In this document: positions 37,101 to 46,481 of the stretch, piece by piece
Layout: every line of letters begins with the position of its first letter
Numbering within the stretch: position 1 is the first letter of the stretch
Source: JBAXTE01 sp964653595
GTDB lineage: Bacteria > Bacteroidota > Bacteroidia > Bacteroidales > WCHB1-69
Assembly (NCBI GenBank): GCA_964653595.1
Contig: CAZZHH010000006.1
Span: 20,807 to 84,806, forward strand
Reading direction: 5' to 3'
Length of the DNA: 64,000 nucleotides
Translations under genes and position numbers: made by a program
The notes under the pieces: model-generated
The model's input: only the letters and a program-made list of their open reading frames with translations
Told to the model about the DNA's origin: nothing
Database searches by the model: none

Positions 37101-39220
37101 CCTTTATTGGCAATCAACACAAATTGTTCGCTACTACTCCCTCGATCGTTTCCAACACCCGTAGTATACAAATCGCCAGCATAACATGAGAGTCCCAAAA
37201 GCATAGGGTATTTTTGAGAGTTGTTATACTCTTCTGGATTATCGATACTTATGTCGAATCCAATACCTGCAGCATGACCAAAAAATGTCATCAACGAAAC
37301 TCCATTGTTGATAATTGCCTTTAAAGAATCCGATTGATTGATCTGTATTGGCTCGGTGGTTGTTTTTTCGTATGTACGCACATATCCACCAAAAAGAGTA
37401 TCTTCAACAGTATTTTTAAATTCGTTTAAAAAGTTTAAGAGAGTAGTGTGTAAACTACCTGTACCTCCTGCAAAATGAAGTACATTTTTCATCCATGGTT
37501 GTGGTGTTTGCATAGCCAATTCGTATTCTTTAACCTTGTTAAGGTATAAAATTACATGATCAGGCACTTTTGCACTCAATCTGCCTGTAGGAATTGCCAA
37601 AGAGTAGTCGGAAGGATTAAGTAAGCCTGCAGTAAATGAGTTATCAGATGGCGGCACTCCAAAAGTAGGAACTAATGTATTGTTGTAGAAATACCCATTT
37701 TTTCGATACATAGGCATCGAGTTTGAGTTTTCGGCAGAGCGGTAGGATTTTCCAACAAGAAAAAGATTTTTAGGGATCTGATGAAAGTTCACTATTGCGA
37801 ATCGTGAAAAATTTCGAATTGCTAATGGATTTTTTCTGATACCATAAGCAAATTGATCATATAATTCGTCAATATCTGCAATTATTGGTTTATACAAAAC
37901 TGGATACCCAAAATTTTCTCGATAGTTTTTATACAACTCTGCTTCAGCCCTCAACGACTTATGGGTAACAATCAAATAATCGCTACTAATGTATGGTTCT
38001 ATGCCAAAATTTGTAAATATACCTGTCCCATTAACCGGAGTCAGTTGATTTATCTTTCCTGTTTTTTGATCCGAAGTTAAATACATCTCTTTTGTAGAAG
38101 AGAGATTATTTACTAAACACGTAAATTGATTTCCAACACGAAGTGGTGTGATACGAATATTGTTTGTAAGATCGTAGTAAAAAGCAGTATCTCCTGCATT
38201 AGAGGCTAAGGTTGTAGAATTTATCTTTAACACAGCTTTGGGTAGTGCTCCAAACACGGGAAGAGACATCTTGTATACCGAGGTATTTTCTAATGTTAAC
38301 GTGTGAGGATAGATGAGTTTAATGTAAGATATGGATTGATAATTTGTTTGTCCGTTTACCACCTCTACCGATCGGAAATTAATTGGAGTGGTAGCTGCTC
38401 CAAGCAATGCACTGGACACTTGCACCGAAGTTCGAATATTTGGATATCCTACATAAATAGTGTCAAAAGATACCCCTGGAAACTGAATTTGCAGATGATG
38501 AAAACGATTTGCTCCCGAGCGTCCTTGGGCACAAATTTCGATACTTGTTTGTGGCCCTCCGGCAAAAGCATTAGAGGTAGGCATGTTTTCAGTATAATTC
38601 CAACCCACATTAAAAGCACCACTAGTCCACCCCTCGCCAGGTGAATACTCCGTTTTTCCCACCCCCTCATCATCCAAATAACCTAAGTAGTAGTTGGAAA
38701 AATAATGAGTTTGTGAATGTTTTAAAAAATAGGGAACTTCGGAGTAAGAAGAGAAATTGGTTCCATTTTCGATGGTCAATCGTTTATTGTTGGTGAGATT
38801 ATTAAACGTAAGATAATACGAAGCTGTATCATTAAACAAGCTGTAATAAGGATTAGGCTGATCGGATGAATCTGCGTACAAACGAGTGTCAAACCAGCCA
38901 TCGTTTTTGCGTCCGAAAAACTCAATATAATCACCAGGATCAAGGCTCCCATCAGCTTCCCCTTTAATGTAAAGTGCAACCTCAACACCTCTACCAAACA
39001 GCTGAAATCTCTTAGGGTTGACATCCGATACAGATAATCCTACATTAGAAAACGCTTGAGAAAGTGCATTGTAATCAATTCTATAGACACTATCTTGCCA
39101 TACATCAATTCTAAAATATCTCTGTGTATAGTTTATCCATTCATTACCAATTGTTTGCGCACTTGTTCTTACAACAAAACCAAAAGTGAGAAGAAAAATA
39201 AATTTTAAACAGTTCTTCAT
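34190..39220 (-). CDS. PorU2-like C25 family cysteine peptidase of the T9SS
   Basis: A 1676-residue exported protein starting with a signal peptide (LKFIFLLTFGFVVRTSAQ). Beta domains occupy about 30-400. A gingipain-type C25 peptidase domain follows (about 410-780), with His649 in FFGHAAG and Cys679 in LSCYAGD, the expected catalytic pair. CARDB-like Ig domains come next (near 790-890 and 1370-1450), and the end is an FlgD-like Ig domain (about 1570-1676). The size and order match the putative T9SS sortase PorU2 rather than the shorter PorU. It lies 11 bases after a PorV/PorQ-type gene on the same strand, supporting a role in processing or attaching secreted proteins. Confidence 0.82.
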   Translation of the reverse strand: MKNCLKFIFLLTFGFVVRTSAQTIGNEWINYTQRYFRIDVWQDSVYRIDYNALSQAFSNVGLSVSDVNPKRFQLFGRGVEVALYIKGEADGSLDPGDYIEFFGRKNDGWFDTRLYADSSDQPNPYYSLFNDTASYYLTFNNLTNNKRLTIENGTNFSSYSEVPYFLKHSQTHYFSNYYLGYLDDEGVGKTEYSPGEGWTSGAFNVGWNYTENMPTSNAFAGGPQTSIEICAQGRSGANRFHHLQIQFPGVSFDTIYVGYPNIRTSVQVSSALLGAATTPINFRSVEVVNGQTNYQSISYIKLIYPHTLTLENTSVYKMSLPVFGALPKAVLKINSTTLASNAGDTAFYYDLTNNIRITPLRVGNQFTCLVNNLSSTKEMYLTSDQKTGKINQLTPVNGTGIFTNFGIEPYISSDYLIVTHKSLRAEAELYKNYRENFGYPVLYKPIIADIDELYDQFAYGIRKNPLAIRNFSRFAIVNFHQIPKNLFLVGKSYRSAENSNSMPMYRKNGYFYNNTLVPTFGVPPSDNSFTAGLLNPSDYSLAIPTGRLSAKVPDHVILYLNKVKEYELAMQTPQPWMKNVLHFAGGTGSLHTTLLNFLNEFKNTVEDTLFGGYVRTYEKTTTEPIQINQSDSLKAIINNGVSLMTFFGHAAGIGFDISIDNPEEYNNSQKYPMLLGLSCYAGDLYTTGVGNDRGSSSEQFVLIANKGTIAYMASVSSAKDGYLYQFTNRFYENFGQIHYGKSIGYNIQQTINSFATQSHLKETCMDLTYHGDPAVVLNSFQKPDYVINPSNISFNPSVITTEYDSIAIRIQLQNIGRAINDSIIVRVKRTLPNNSMEEKFIYTKAPLNLDSITIKVPVNRINGVGTNQLFVNLDDNNEVNEMSETNNSTTVSFKIISSDVIPVYPPKYAVIDTNKVTLTASTGSLFLPNSSFTIEIDTTDLFNSPQKHTTNISSQGGILEWNVPFQLTDSVVYYWHVAKTGDTNWRESSFQYIQGKRGWGQAHFFQFKNNNYQLVNYNRPLRKFEFIQDVKSLKAQTGFFGYGIPWTEIWYKINGSVLDQWTCLQNTGNGFKMVVINPISGVPWDNVDSTRRFTLDNSGLMGQIKCREYEVPAFDFLTSDSISREKLATFIDSIPNGYYVLAMSLKNNNAPLFSEHLKTAFESFGSTVIRSLPGLNPYLIFGKKGISLSNPGDTVVERVANNPTEVISISKEYRTNWDEGLITSELIGPAISWGSAHWRITHMEPADTVSFQIVGVTEQGVESQIGTYNVSSPDIFNLQSMVDAAQYPYLKLKLFSKDITNNTPVQLKSWHVIYQPAPETAIDPQSYFSFYNSTVQEGDSIRFAIATRNISTMGMDSLLVSYRIVKNNQPVWTKIKRLRPHPAGDVLVDSISASTIGLQGMNTLQVEFNPNFDQPEQTHFNNIAEINFTVSGDNINPMLDVTFDGVRIMNGDLVSAKPTIQITLKDENKFLLLNSLSDTTQFRVRIKTPKDTDFVLVPFISNGLQILQFIPATANNKCHILYNANFLDDGVYKLEIEAMDKSNNLSGVNKYTIAFEVMNKSTITDVMNWPNPFSTSTRFVFTLTGSELPTFFKIQIMTISGKLVREIDLNELGSIHIGRNITDYAWDGKDQFGDQLANGIYLYRIVTNIKGEKIEKMESGATKYFTKEFGKMCLIR

Positions 39221-39231
39221 ATAACTTTTCG

Positions 39232-40350
39232 TTAAGGACCAACATTTACTTTAGTAGATTGTTTTTTATTAATATTGAGCCGCAAGGAGAAAATATTCGA
39301 ATAGAGCGCAATAGAGTTGTCTCCAATATCGCTCAAAGCATAGTCGATGGTGAGTACTTTTTTTACAACAACGCCAACACCAATATTAAATTGACCGGTG
39401 AATGATTTTTGATTAACAAAATCGGATTCCTGTTGAATGTTTCCGAATCCGCCTCTTAAAAAAATTGTATTTAAATAACCCAATTCAATCCCAGCATGCG
39501 GATCAATGCTAAATGGATTGCTCTTAATCAAGGAATTTCTTTTTCCATCGGTAGTAATATCTAAATCGATGGCACCCATCACAGAAAACTTTTGGAAAAA
39601 AGTGAATGAGCGAGAAGCTCCAATAATTAATCGGGGCATAGTAAGTTCAAGTGTGTTGGATGGGATCTCATTATTTGTTCGCAAGAACACCTCTTTTGTA
39701 GCCTCGTCGAGTGTGGTATTCCAAGCATTAAAAGTAGTAGTTACATCTTTAGCAAAAGCACCAAATTTCCATTTCTTGTATGCATATTGGGCTCCAACAT
39801 CGACACCAAAACCCCACGAATTTGAAAAATCGCCAATTACTCTTCTAATTATTTTAGCATTTCCCCCAAATTTAAAACCCTTCAATTTATTTAGCTCTCG
39901 TGCATAAGAAAAGACAATTCCATAATCAGCTGCAGAAAACTGGGAAATTTTGTTATAATCTATATTTCCTTGATTATCAATCAGCTGAGTAGTATTGGGA
40001 ATATTGTCAACTCCAAAGCGAATGATGGAGAGTGCTCCTGCTGATTTTTCATCAAACTTAAATGCAATAGAACCATAATCATATTTGGCAATTCCAGCAA
40101 AATACTCTGCATGCATCAAGGAAATTTGTCTGTCGCTATTCATAGACAGTAACCCAGCAGGATTCCAATACCCAGCAGTACCATCGTCCACAAAAGAGAC
40201 TTGTGTATTTGACATAGCCAAACCTCTGGCACCCACACCAATATTCATAAACTCGTTGCTATATTTGGTCTGAGCAAAAGTATTATACGATGCAAAAATG
40301 GCAATAATAGCAAACAGTATTCTGAATTTTAATTTTTGAAAATCAATCAT
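39232..40350 (-). CDS. PorV/PorQ family outer-membrane protein
   Basis: A 372-residue protein with a signal peptide (ILFAIIAIFASYNTFAQ) and a beta-barrel of the FadL-like PorV/PorQ group. The N-terminal block NIGVGARGLAMSNTQVSF and DGTAGYWNPAGLL are diagnostic. In the T9SS, PorV carries cargo to the PorU sortase. The gene is directly upstream of the PorU2-like peptidase, with 11 bases between them, which is the expected partnership. The promoter is the TATCTTTG element at 40420-40427. Confidence 0.87.
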   Translation of the reverse strand: MIDFQKLKFRILFAIIAIFASYNTFAQTKYSNEFMNIGVGARGLAMSNTQVSFVDDGTAGYWNPAGLLSMNSDRQISLMHAEYFAGIAKYDYGSIAFKFDEKSAGALSIIRFGVDNIPNTTQLIDNQGNIDYNKISQFSAADYGIVFSYARELNKLKGFKFGGNAKIIRRVIGDFSNSWGFGVDVGAQYAYKKWKFGAFAKDVTTTFNAWNTTLDEATKEVFLRTNNEIPSNTLELTMPRLIIGASRSFTFFQKFSVMGAIDLDITTDGKRNSLIKSNPFSIDPHAGIELGYLNTIFLRGGFGNIQQESDFVNQKSFTGQFNIGVGVVVKKVLTIDYALSDIGDNSIALYSNIFSLRLNINKKQSTKVNVGP

Positions 40351-40419
40351 GTTTATAATTTTTATCCAAGAGTAACGAGGAACTGTTTAATTTTAGTGTA
40401 TCATGCCCAAAAAGTAGTA

Positions 40420-40427
40420 CAAAGATA
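40420..40427 (-). promoter_or_regulatory. Promoter -7 element for the PorV-PorU2 operon
   Basis: On the minus strand this reads TATCTTTG, a TAnnTTTG match, 70 bases before the PorV-like start. Confidence 0.6.
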
Positions 40428-40590
40428 CTCATTTTTTATTTTTTTTGTTGAAAAGTTAGAGTTTGATAAATCTATTTAACACTCAAGAGGATAAATCGGC
40501 AAGAAATAGTAAGATATGGTGTTAAAACAAATCACTATTTCCAAATAATGGAATGGAGAGGAGCTGATAAAATTAACAATAAAAATGTTG

Positions 40591-40598
40591 TACCTTTG
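40591..40598 (+). promoter_or_regulatory. Promoter -7 element for gltX
   Basis: TACCTTTG (followed by C) matches TAnnTTTG and lies 25 bases before the gltX start codon. Confidence 0.6.
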
Positions 40599-40622
40599 CA
40601 ACAAAGTCTAAAATATTAAAAA

Positions 40623-42149
40623 ATGAATTCAAAAGTACGTGTTCGATTTGCGCCCAGTCCGACAGGACCCTTACATATTGGAGGAGTTAGAACAGCTCTA
40701 TACAACTACTTATTTGCCAAAAAACATCAGGGTGATTTTATCCTTCGAATTGAAGATACCGATCAAACTCGATTTGTAGAAGGCGCCGAAGAGTATATCA
40801 TTGAATCTCTTTCCTGGTTGGGAATATCTTTTTCTGAAGGGGTTCATGTAGGTGGAGTTCATGCTCCTTATCGCCAATCAGAGAGAAAAGCACTCTATCG
40901 CAAGTATGCCGATCAACTAATTGCTTCGGGTGATGCATATTATGCTTTTGACACCTCAGAACAATTAGATGCTTATCGAAAAGAGGGTGAATCTTCAAAA
41001 AAGATTTTTCAATACGATTGTTTTACCAGAAAAGGCTTAATAAATTCGCTAACCTTATCTCCAGAAGAGACCCAAAATCGTCTTAACCATAATGAGCCAT
41101 ATGTTATTCGATTTAAGATGTCCGAAGAGGGAGTTGTCGACCTAACAGATTTAATACGTGGAGATGTGTCGGTAAAAACATGCACGCTAGACGATAAAGT
41201 TTTGTTTAAATCAGATGGCATGCCAACCTATCATTTGGCAAATGTGGTAGACGATTATCTTATGCAAATCTCACATGTTATTCGTGGAGAAGAGTGGTTA
41301 CCTTCTGCCCCATTACACGTTTTGCTATATCAAAAATTAGGTTGGATAGATCACATGCCACAATTTGCACACCTACCCTTGTTGCTAAAACCAGATGGAA
41401 ACGGCAAGTTAAGCAAAAGAGATGGAGACAGACTAGGGTTTCCGGTATTTCCCCTACAATGGAAAGACCCAAAAAGTGGTGAAATATCCTCAGGTTACAG
41501 AGAGTCTGGGTATTTTCCCGAAGCAGTAATCAATATTTTGGCTTTATTAGGTTGGAATCCAGGTACCGATCAAGAAATCCTTTCGATGGATGAGCTGGTT
41601 ATGCTTTTCAGTCTAGACAAAATTACAAAATCGGGTGCAAAATTTGATTTAGAAAAATCAAAATGGTTTAATCATCAATACCTTATACAAAAAGAAAATG
41701 ATGAGATAGCCAGCTTACTTTTACCTTTGCTGGCTAAAGAAGGAATAAACACTTCTACCGAAAAATTAACTCCAATCATTAATTTGGTAAAAGAGCGAGC
41801 TCAATTTGTTTCAGAACTAATCCCTCAAACAATCTATTTTTTCAAACAACCAAATTCATACAATGATCAAATTATTAAAAAGCGTTGGAAAGAAGATACC
41901 GCCTTGCATTTGAGAAAAATTGGGGATTTACTATTATCGGCAACTCCTTTCGATCACCTTCTTGCACATGATTTAGTAATTGAATACATCCAAACGAATC
42001 AATTAAACATGGGTCAGATTATGAATTGTCTAAGATTGTCGATTGTAGGCGACGCGATGGGTCCAGATTTATTTGAAATAATCCGATTCATAGGTGTTGA
42101 AGATGTAATTTCAAGAATTAACAAGGCAATAAATACAATTTCTAATTAA
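40623..42149 (+). CDS. gltX: Glutamate--tRNA ligase
   Basis: A 508-residue class I aminoacyl-tRNA synthetase that charges tRNA-Glu. The HIGH-type motif is RFAPSPTGPLHIGGVRTALY (His18), and the KMSKS-type motif is KLSKRDG at about 262-268. The length fits the bacterial enzyme. The stop overlaps the ATG of the following EamA transporter gene by one base (TAATG), so the pair is cotranscribed. Confidence 0.96.
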   Translation: MNSKVRVRFAPSPTGPLHIGGVRTALYNYLFAKKHQGDFILRIEDTDQTRFVEGAEEYIIESLSWLGISFSEGVHVGGVHAPYRQSERKALYRKYADQLIASGDAYYAFDTSEQLDAYRKEGESSKKIFQYDCFTRKGLINSLTLSPEETQNRLNHNEPYVIRFKMSEEGVVDLTDLIRGDVSVKTCTLDDKVLFKSDGMPTYHLANVVDDYLMQISHVIRGEEWLPSAPLHVLLYQKLGWIDHMPQFAHLPLLLKPDGNGKLSKRDGDRLGFPVFPLQWKDPKSGEISSGYRESGYFPEAVINILALLGWNPGTDQEILSMDELVMLFSLDKITKSGAKFDLEKSKWFNHQYLIQKENDEIASLLLPLLAKEGINTSTEKLTPIINLVKERAQFVSELIPQTIYFFKQPNSYNDQIIKKRWKEDTALHLRKIGDLLLSATPFDHLLAHDLVIEYIQTNQLNMGQIMNCLRLSIVGDAMGPDLFEIIRFIGVEDVISRINKAINTISN

Positions 42150-43057
42150 TGTTTCAATCACATATTGGTGAATTTGCAGCTTTGCTTACTGCCATTTTTT
42201 GGACATTTACCGCTTTATCATTTACTACCGCTGGAAAAATAATTGGCTCTTTATCGGTAAATATTTGGCGCCTAGTAGTGGGCATTTTGTTTATTGCCAT
42301 TTTCACAACGATAGCATACGGCTCTCCAATACCGGTGGGAATAAGCATCGAAAGCTGGTTTTGGCTCGGTTTATCTGGATTTATTGGGGTTTTTGTTGGC
42401 GATCTTTTTTTATTCAAAGCTTTCACCATCAACGGACCAAGAGTTTCGCTATTAGTAATGTCGTTAGCACCTCCTATGGCTGCATTAATTAGCTGGCTGG
42501 CACTTAATGAATCGCTTACCATGCTTGGATTTGTTGGAATGATAGTTACTTTGCTCGGTATTTCGATGGTAATTTTGATAAGAAAAAGTGGAGAAAATGA
42601 AAAAAAATCATTGAAATTTCGGCATCAACCCAAAGGCATCTTTTATGCATTTATTGGAGCCGTTGGTCAAGCTTCAGGTCTGGTAATGAGCAAGATAGGA
42701 CTTCAAGACTCTACTAACCCATTTTTCGGAAGTGAGATCCGACTTTTAGCCGGTTTGTTTGGATTCCTTTTGTTAATTACCTATTTGCGAAGATGGATCC
42801 CTGTTATACAATCTGTGACTAAAGTTAAAGCAATGGGAATTTTGTGTATCGGCTCATTTTTTGGTCCATTTTTGGGCATTACACTTTCGCTTTTTGCAGT
42901 TCAACATGCAAATCCAGGCGTAGTACAAACCATTGTCTCCATCAACCCGGTTTTAATAATCCCATTTTCTATCTGGTTTTACCGCGAAAAAATCTCATTT
43001 CGAGAAGCTATTGGAGCTGCTGTAGCTGTATGTGGCGTGTCTTTGTTTTTCATATAA
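42149..43057 (+). CDS. EamA family (DMT) transporter
   Basis: A 302-residue membrane protein with about ten transmembrane helices arranged as two EamA repeats (about 5-145 and 160-302). The second repeat ends PVLIIPFSIWFYREKISFREAIGAAVAVCGVSLF, the usual DMT closing block. The substrate cannot be inferred. It is translationally coupled to gltX and ends about 95 bases before the polA stop on the opposite strand. Confidence 0.88.
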   Translation: MFQSHIGEFAALLTAIFWTFTALSFTTAGKIIGSLSVNIWRLVVGILFIAIFTTIAYGSPIPVGISIESWFWLGLSGFIGVFVGDLFLFKAFTINGPRVSLLVMSLAPPMAALISWLALNESLTMLGFVGMIVTLLGISMVILIRKSGENEKKSLKFRHQPKGIFYAFIGAVGQASGLVMSKIGLQDSTNPFFGSEIRLLAGLFGFLLLITYLRRWIPVIQSVTKVKAMGILCIGSFFGPFLGITLSLFAVQHANPGVVQTIVSINPVLIIPFSIWFYREKISFREAIGAAVAVCGVSLFFI

Positions 43058-43151
43058 AGTGCCAAATAAGAAGATATTACTTCTATTGCAACAGAGTCCT
43101 TTTTTTTAGAAACTTCTATGGATAAGTTATTCCAAAATTTGGAGTAATAAA

Positions 43152-45962
43152 TCAATGCGCTTCGAGCCAATTTTTACCCCAGTTTATCTCCACTTCTAAT
43201 GGGACGTCGATGGTAACAGCATTCATCATCTCTTCTTTCACAATCTGTTTCACCCTTTCGAGTTCATCTGTTAAGACTTCAAACACAAGCTCATCATGAA
43301 CCTGAATCGTCATGATGGATTGTAAATTCTCCTTCTCAAAAGCGCTATCAATTTTTATCATCGCCATCTTAATGATATCGGCAGCAGATCCTTGAATTGG
43401 TGCATTTACGGCATTTCTCTCTGCAAAACTTCGCGCCATCACATTTCCAGAATGAATATCTGACAAGTAACGTCTTCTATGAAACAACGTTTCTACATAT
43501 CCATGTTCTCGAGCAAATAAGATTTGAGAATCCATGTAATTTTTTATCCCGATGTATTGAGTTAGATACTCATTAATCCACTCGGCTGCTTGTTTTCTGG
43601 ATGCACCTGTTTGCTCAGACAAACCAAAAGCAGAAATACCATAGATAATTCCAAAGTTTACCGCTTTTGCATTCCTACGCATCTCTTTAGTAACCTGGTC
43701 GAGTGGCACATTAAAAACTTTTGCAGCCGTAGCAGTGTGAATATCGATATTATTTTTAAATGCATCTATCATATTCTGGTCCTTGCTCAGAGATGCAATT
43801 ATTCTTAATTCTATTTGAGAATAATCGGCTGATAATATTACCCGATTTTCATCTTTTGCTACAAACGCCTTTCGTATCTCTTTACCTCTTTCGGTTCTAA
43901 TCGGAATATTCTGTAAGTTTGGATTTGTAGAACTCAATCTTCCAGTTGCAGTAACTGCTTGATTAAAAGATGTATGCACTCTTTTCGTATTTTCATTTAT
44001 CAACAATGGCAATGCATCCACATAGGTAGATTTTAACTTACTCAACGATCGATAATCTAAAATTAGATCCACAATAGGATGTTTATGGCGCAATTTTACT
44101 AAAACATCTTCCCCTGTTTGATACTGTTTTGTTTTCGTTTTTTTGGCATTTTCAGAAATTTTCATTCTATCAAAAAGAATTTCTCCTAATTGTTTTGGAG
44201 ATGCAAGGTTAAACTTAACTCCAGCCATATCTTGTACCTGATTTTCAATTTCAACAAGCTCTAATTGAAGTTCCTTAGAAAATACATCAAGTGCCTGATT
44301 ATCAATGTTTACCCCATTCATTTCCATTTTCGATAACACAGGCAACAATGGCATTTCTATATCATCAAAAAGAGAGATGGCGGAAGATTCTTTTAACTCT
44401 TCCTCTAAAAGCTGTTTTAACTGAAAAGCAACATCTGCATCTTCGCATGCATACTCCTTTATCAACTCCTCATCAGCAGAGCGCATACTTAGTTGTGTTT
44501 TCCCCTTTTTCCCAATCAGAGTTTCAATTTCTACAGGCTGATATTCCAACATGGTTTCAGCTAAAAAATTTAAATTGTGCCGACTCTCGGGATGTAAAAT
44601 ATAATGTGCAAGCATAGTGTCGAACAAAGGTGGAGAAACAAAAATCTTGTATCTTTTTAAAAAATTAATGTCAAATTTTAAATTTTGACCTATTTTAACC
44701 TTTTTTGGATGAGAGAACAAGTTTGTAAAATGATCAAGAATACTCTGTGCTTCATCGAAAGAGGAAGGGATTGGCACATAAAAACCTTCGTGAGCTTTGC
44801 ACGAGAAAGAGATTCCAACTAATTCATCTGAAATTGGATCCAAACCAGTAGTCTCTGTGTCGAAACTAAAAGAGGGTTGTTGCATTAAGTAGTCAACCAA
44901 AGCGGAGATATCCTGAGAGTTTTTAACCAACTTATACTGATGAGGGGTGTTGTAAATGGTTTTTAACAATACTCTATTCGAGACATCCACAAATTTCTCC
45001 TCTTCAGAAAGGCTAGAAAATAGGTCGGGAACTTGATTGGATGATTGAATGTTTTTTTGAATCGAGGGCTCTACTTTAAGCGATAAATCGGTAAATACTC
45101 TTTGCGCCAGAGTTCTAAACTCTAGCTCATCAAAAATATTTTTAATTTTTTCGGGAATTGGTCCATTATACAACAAATCTTTCTCGTTAAACTCTACTGG
45201 AACATCTAAAATGATGGTAGCTAATTTTTTCGAAAGCATAGCTTGATCGCTATATTCTTTTACTTTACCTCTTAGTTTTTCATTATCAATTTCATCTGCC
45301 CGTTCAATCATTTTTTCGATAGATCCAAACTGAGCAATTAGTTTTTTTGCAGTTACTTCCCCTACTCCAGGAATTCCAGGGATATTATCAACGGCATCTC
45401 CCCAAAGACCTAAAATGTCAATTAATTGCTCTGGCGTATCAATCAAATACTTATCACATACCTCTTTTATTCCAATAATTTCTGCTCCATTTCCCATACG
45501 AGCAGGTCGATATACTTTTATTTTATCTGTAACCAATTGGCCAAAATCTTTATCGCTGGTCATCATAAAGACATCAAATCCAGAAATTTCTGCTTTTTTG
45601 GCCAAAGTTCCAATAATATCATCGGCTTCCCACCCTGGCATAACTAAAATTGGGATTCCAAATGCTTCTATCACTTGTTTTATATAGGGTAGCGAGGATA
45701 TAATATCATCTGGTGTATCTGATCTATTTCCTTTATATGATTCATATTCAATGTGACGAACGGTAGGTTCAACAGAATCGAATGCAACTCCTATATGGGT
45801 GGGTTTTTCTTTTTTTAAGATTTCATACAATGTGTTGGTAAATCCCAAAATGGCAGAGGTATTTTGTCCTTTTGAATTAATTCTGGGATTTTTGTTTAGT
45901 GCATAATAGGCTCTAAAAATCAAAGCCATGGCATCGAGCAAAAACAGTTTCTTTGAAGTCAT
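43152..45962 (-). CDS. polA: DNA polymerase I
   Basis: A 936-residue replication and repair polymerase with three domains: a 5' nuclease (about 1-290, beginning LFLLDAMALIFRAYYALNK), a 3'-5' proofreading exonuclease (about 345-530) that keeps its acidic site FDTETTGLDP, and the polymerase (about 560-936) with motif A DYSQIELRI, the O-helix RRNAKAVNFGIIYG and motif C VHDELVFEV. The proofreading site looks intact, unlike in many other bacterial PolA proteins. It is read towards the EamA gene. Confidence 0.97.
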   Translation of the reverse strand: MTSKKLFLLDAMALIFRAYYALNKNPRINSKGQNTSAILGFTNTLYEILKKEKPTHIGVAFDSVEPTVRHIEYESYKGNRSDTPDDIISSLPYIKQVIEAFGIPILVMPGWEADDIIGTLAKKAEISGFDVFMMTSDKDFGQLVTDKIKVYRPARMGNGAEIIGIKEVCDKYLIDTPEQLIDILGLWGDAVDNIPGIPGVGEVTAKKLIAQFGSIEKMIERADEIDNEKLRGKVKEYSDQAMLSKKLATIILDVPVEFNEKDLLYNGPIPEKIKNIFDELEFRTLAQRVFTDLSLKVEPSIQKNIQSSNQVPDLFSSLSEEEKFVDVSNRVLLKTIYNTPHQYKLVKNSQDISALVDYLMQQPSFSFDTETTGLDPISDELVGISFSCKAHEGFYVPIPSSFDEAQSILDHFTNLFSHPKKVKIGQNLKFDINFLKRYKIFVSPPLFDTMLAHYILHPESRHNLNFLAETMLEYQPVEIETLIGKKGKTQLSMRSADEELIKEYACEDADVAFQLKQLLEEELKESSAISLFDDIEMPLLPVLSKMEMNGVNIDNQALDVFSKELQLELVEIENQVQDMAGVKFNLASPKQLGEILFDRMKISENAKKTKTKQYQTGEDVLVKLRHKHPIVDLILDYRSLSKLKSTYVDALPLLINENTKRVHTSFNQAVTATGRLSSTNPNLQNIPIRTERGKEIRKAFVAKDENRVILSADYSQIELRIIASLSKDQNMIDAFKNNIDIHTATAAKVFNVPLDQVTKEMRRNAKAVNFGIIYGISAFGLSEQTGASRKQAAEWINEYLTQYIGIKNYMDSQILFAREHGYVETLFHRRRYLSDIHSGNVMARSFAERNAVNAPIQGSAADIIKMAMIKIDSAFEKENLQSIMTIQVHDELVFEVLTDELERVKQIVKEEMMNAVTIDVPLEVEINWGKNWLEAH

Positions 45963-46052
45963 ATAAAGATTTTTATTGTAAAGATAGATATTTTTAGAAA
46001 AAGGAAAAATTCAGCACCAACAAAATATTTGCACTTATGCCTTAATTTATCC

Positions 46053-46478
46053 CTAAAGATTTGAATTTATGAAATCGATCATAATTTGCTTATGATCAAA
46101 AGCTAATTCTGGAAGATTTTCTATGCAAAACCATTTTGCATCAAGCGCATCATCAGCAGCTTGAAAAGGTATAGCTTCTGTAACTTCACTCCAATGAATG
46201 ACGGAAACAACATGTCCCCTAGGGTCCCGATATGGAGTTCCATACGTTTTAAATTGTTTTAGAGAAATGCCTTCTATGCTGGTCTCCTCCTTCAGCTCCC
46301 GGGTAGCGGCCACCAACAAATCCTCCTGTTCATCGACAAAACCGCCGGGGAATGCCCAACAGTTGGCAAACGGATCTCTCAGCCGCTTGATTAAAAGGAC
46401 TTTTCGGGGAAACGAATTACTGACTAGAATTATATCTACAGTTACAGCCGGTCGGGGATAATCGTATTGGAAGCTCAT
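46053..46478 (-). CDS. Nudix hydrolase
   Basis: A 141-residue pyrophosphohydrolase. The Nudix box is recognisable as GGFVDEQEDLLVAATRELKE plus EET. The opening residues YPRPAVTVDIILVSN fit the group that hydrolyses ADP-ribose or related nucleotide-sugar compounds, but the substrate is not certain. It begins three bases after the pdxJ stop. Base composition changes inside the gene: the 5' half is noticeably richer in G+C than the 3' half. Confidence 0.88.
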   Translation of the reverse strand: MSFQYDYPRPAVTVDIILVSNSFPRKVLLIKRLRDPFANCWAFPGGFVDEQEDLLVAATRELKEETSIEGISLKQFKTYGTPYRDPRGHVVSVIHWSEVTEAIPFQAADDALDAKWFCIENLPELAFDHKQIMIDFINSNL

Positions 46479-46481
46479 GGC

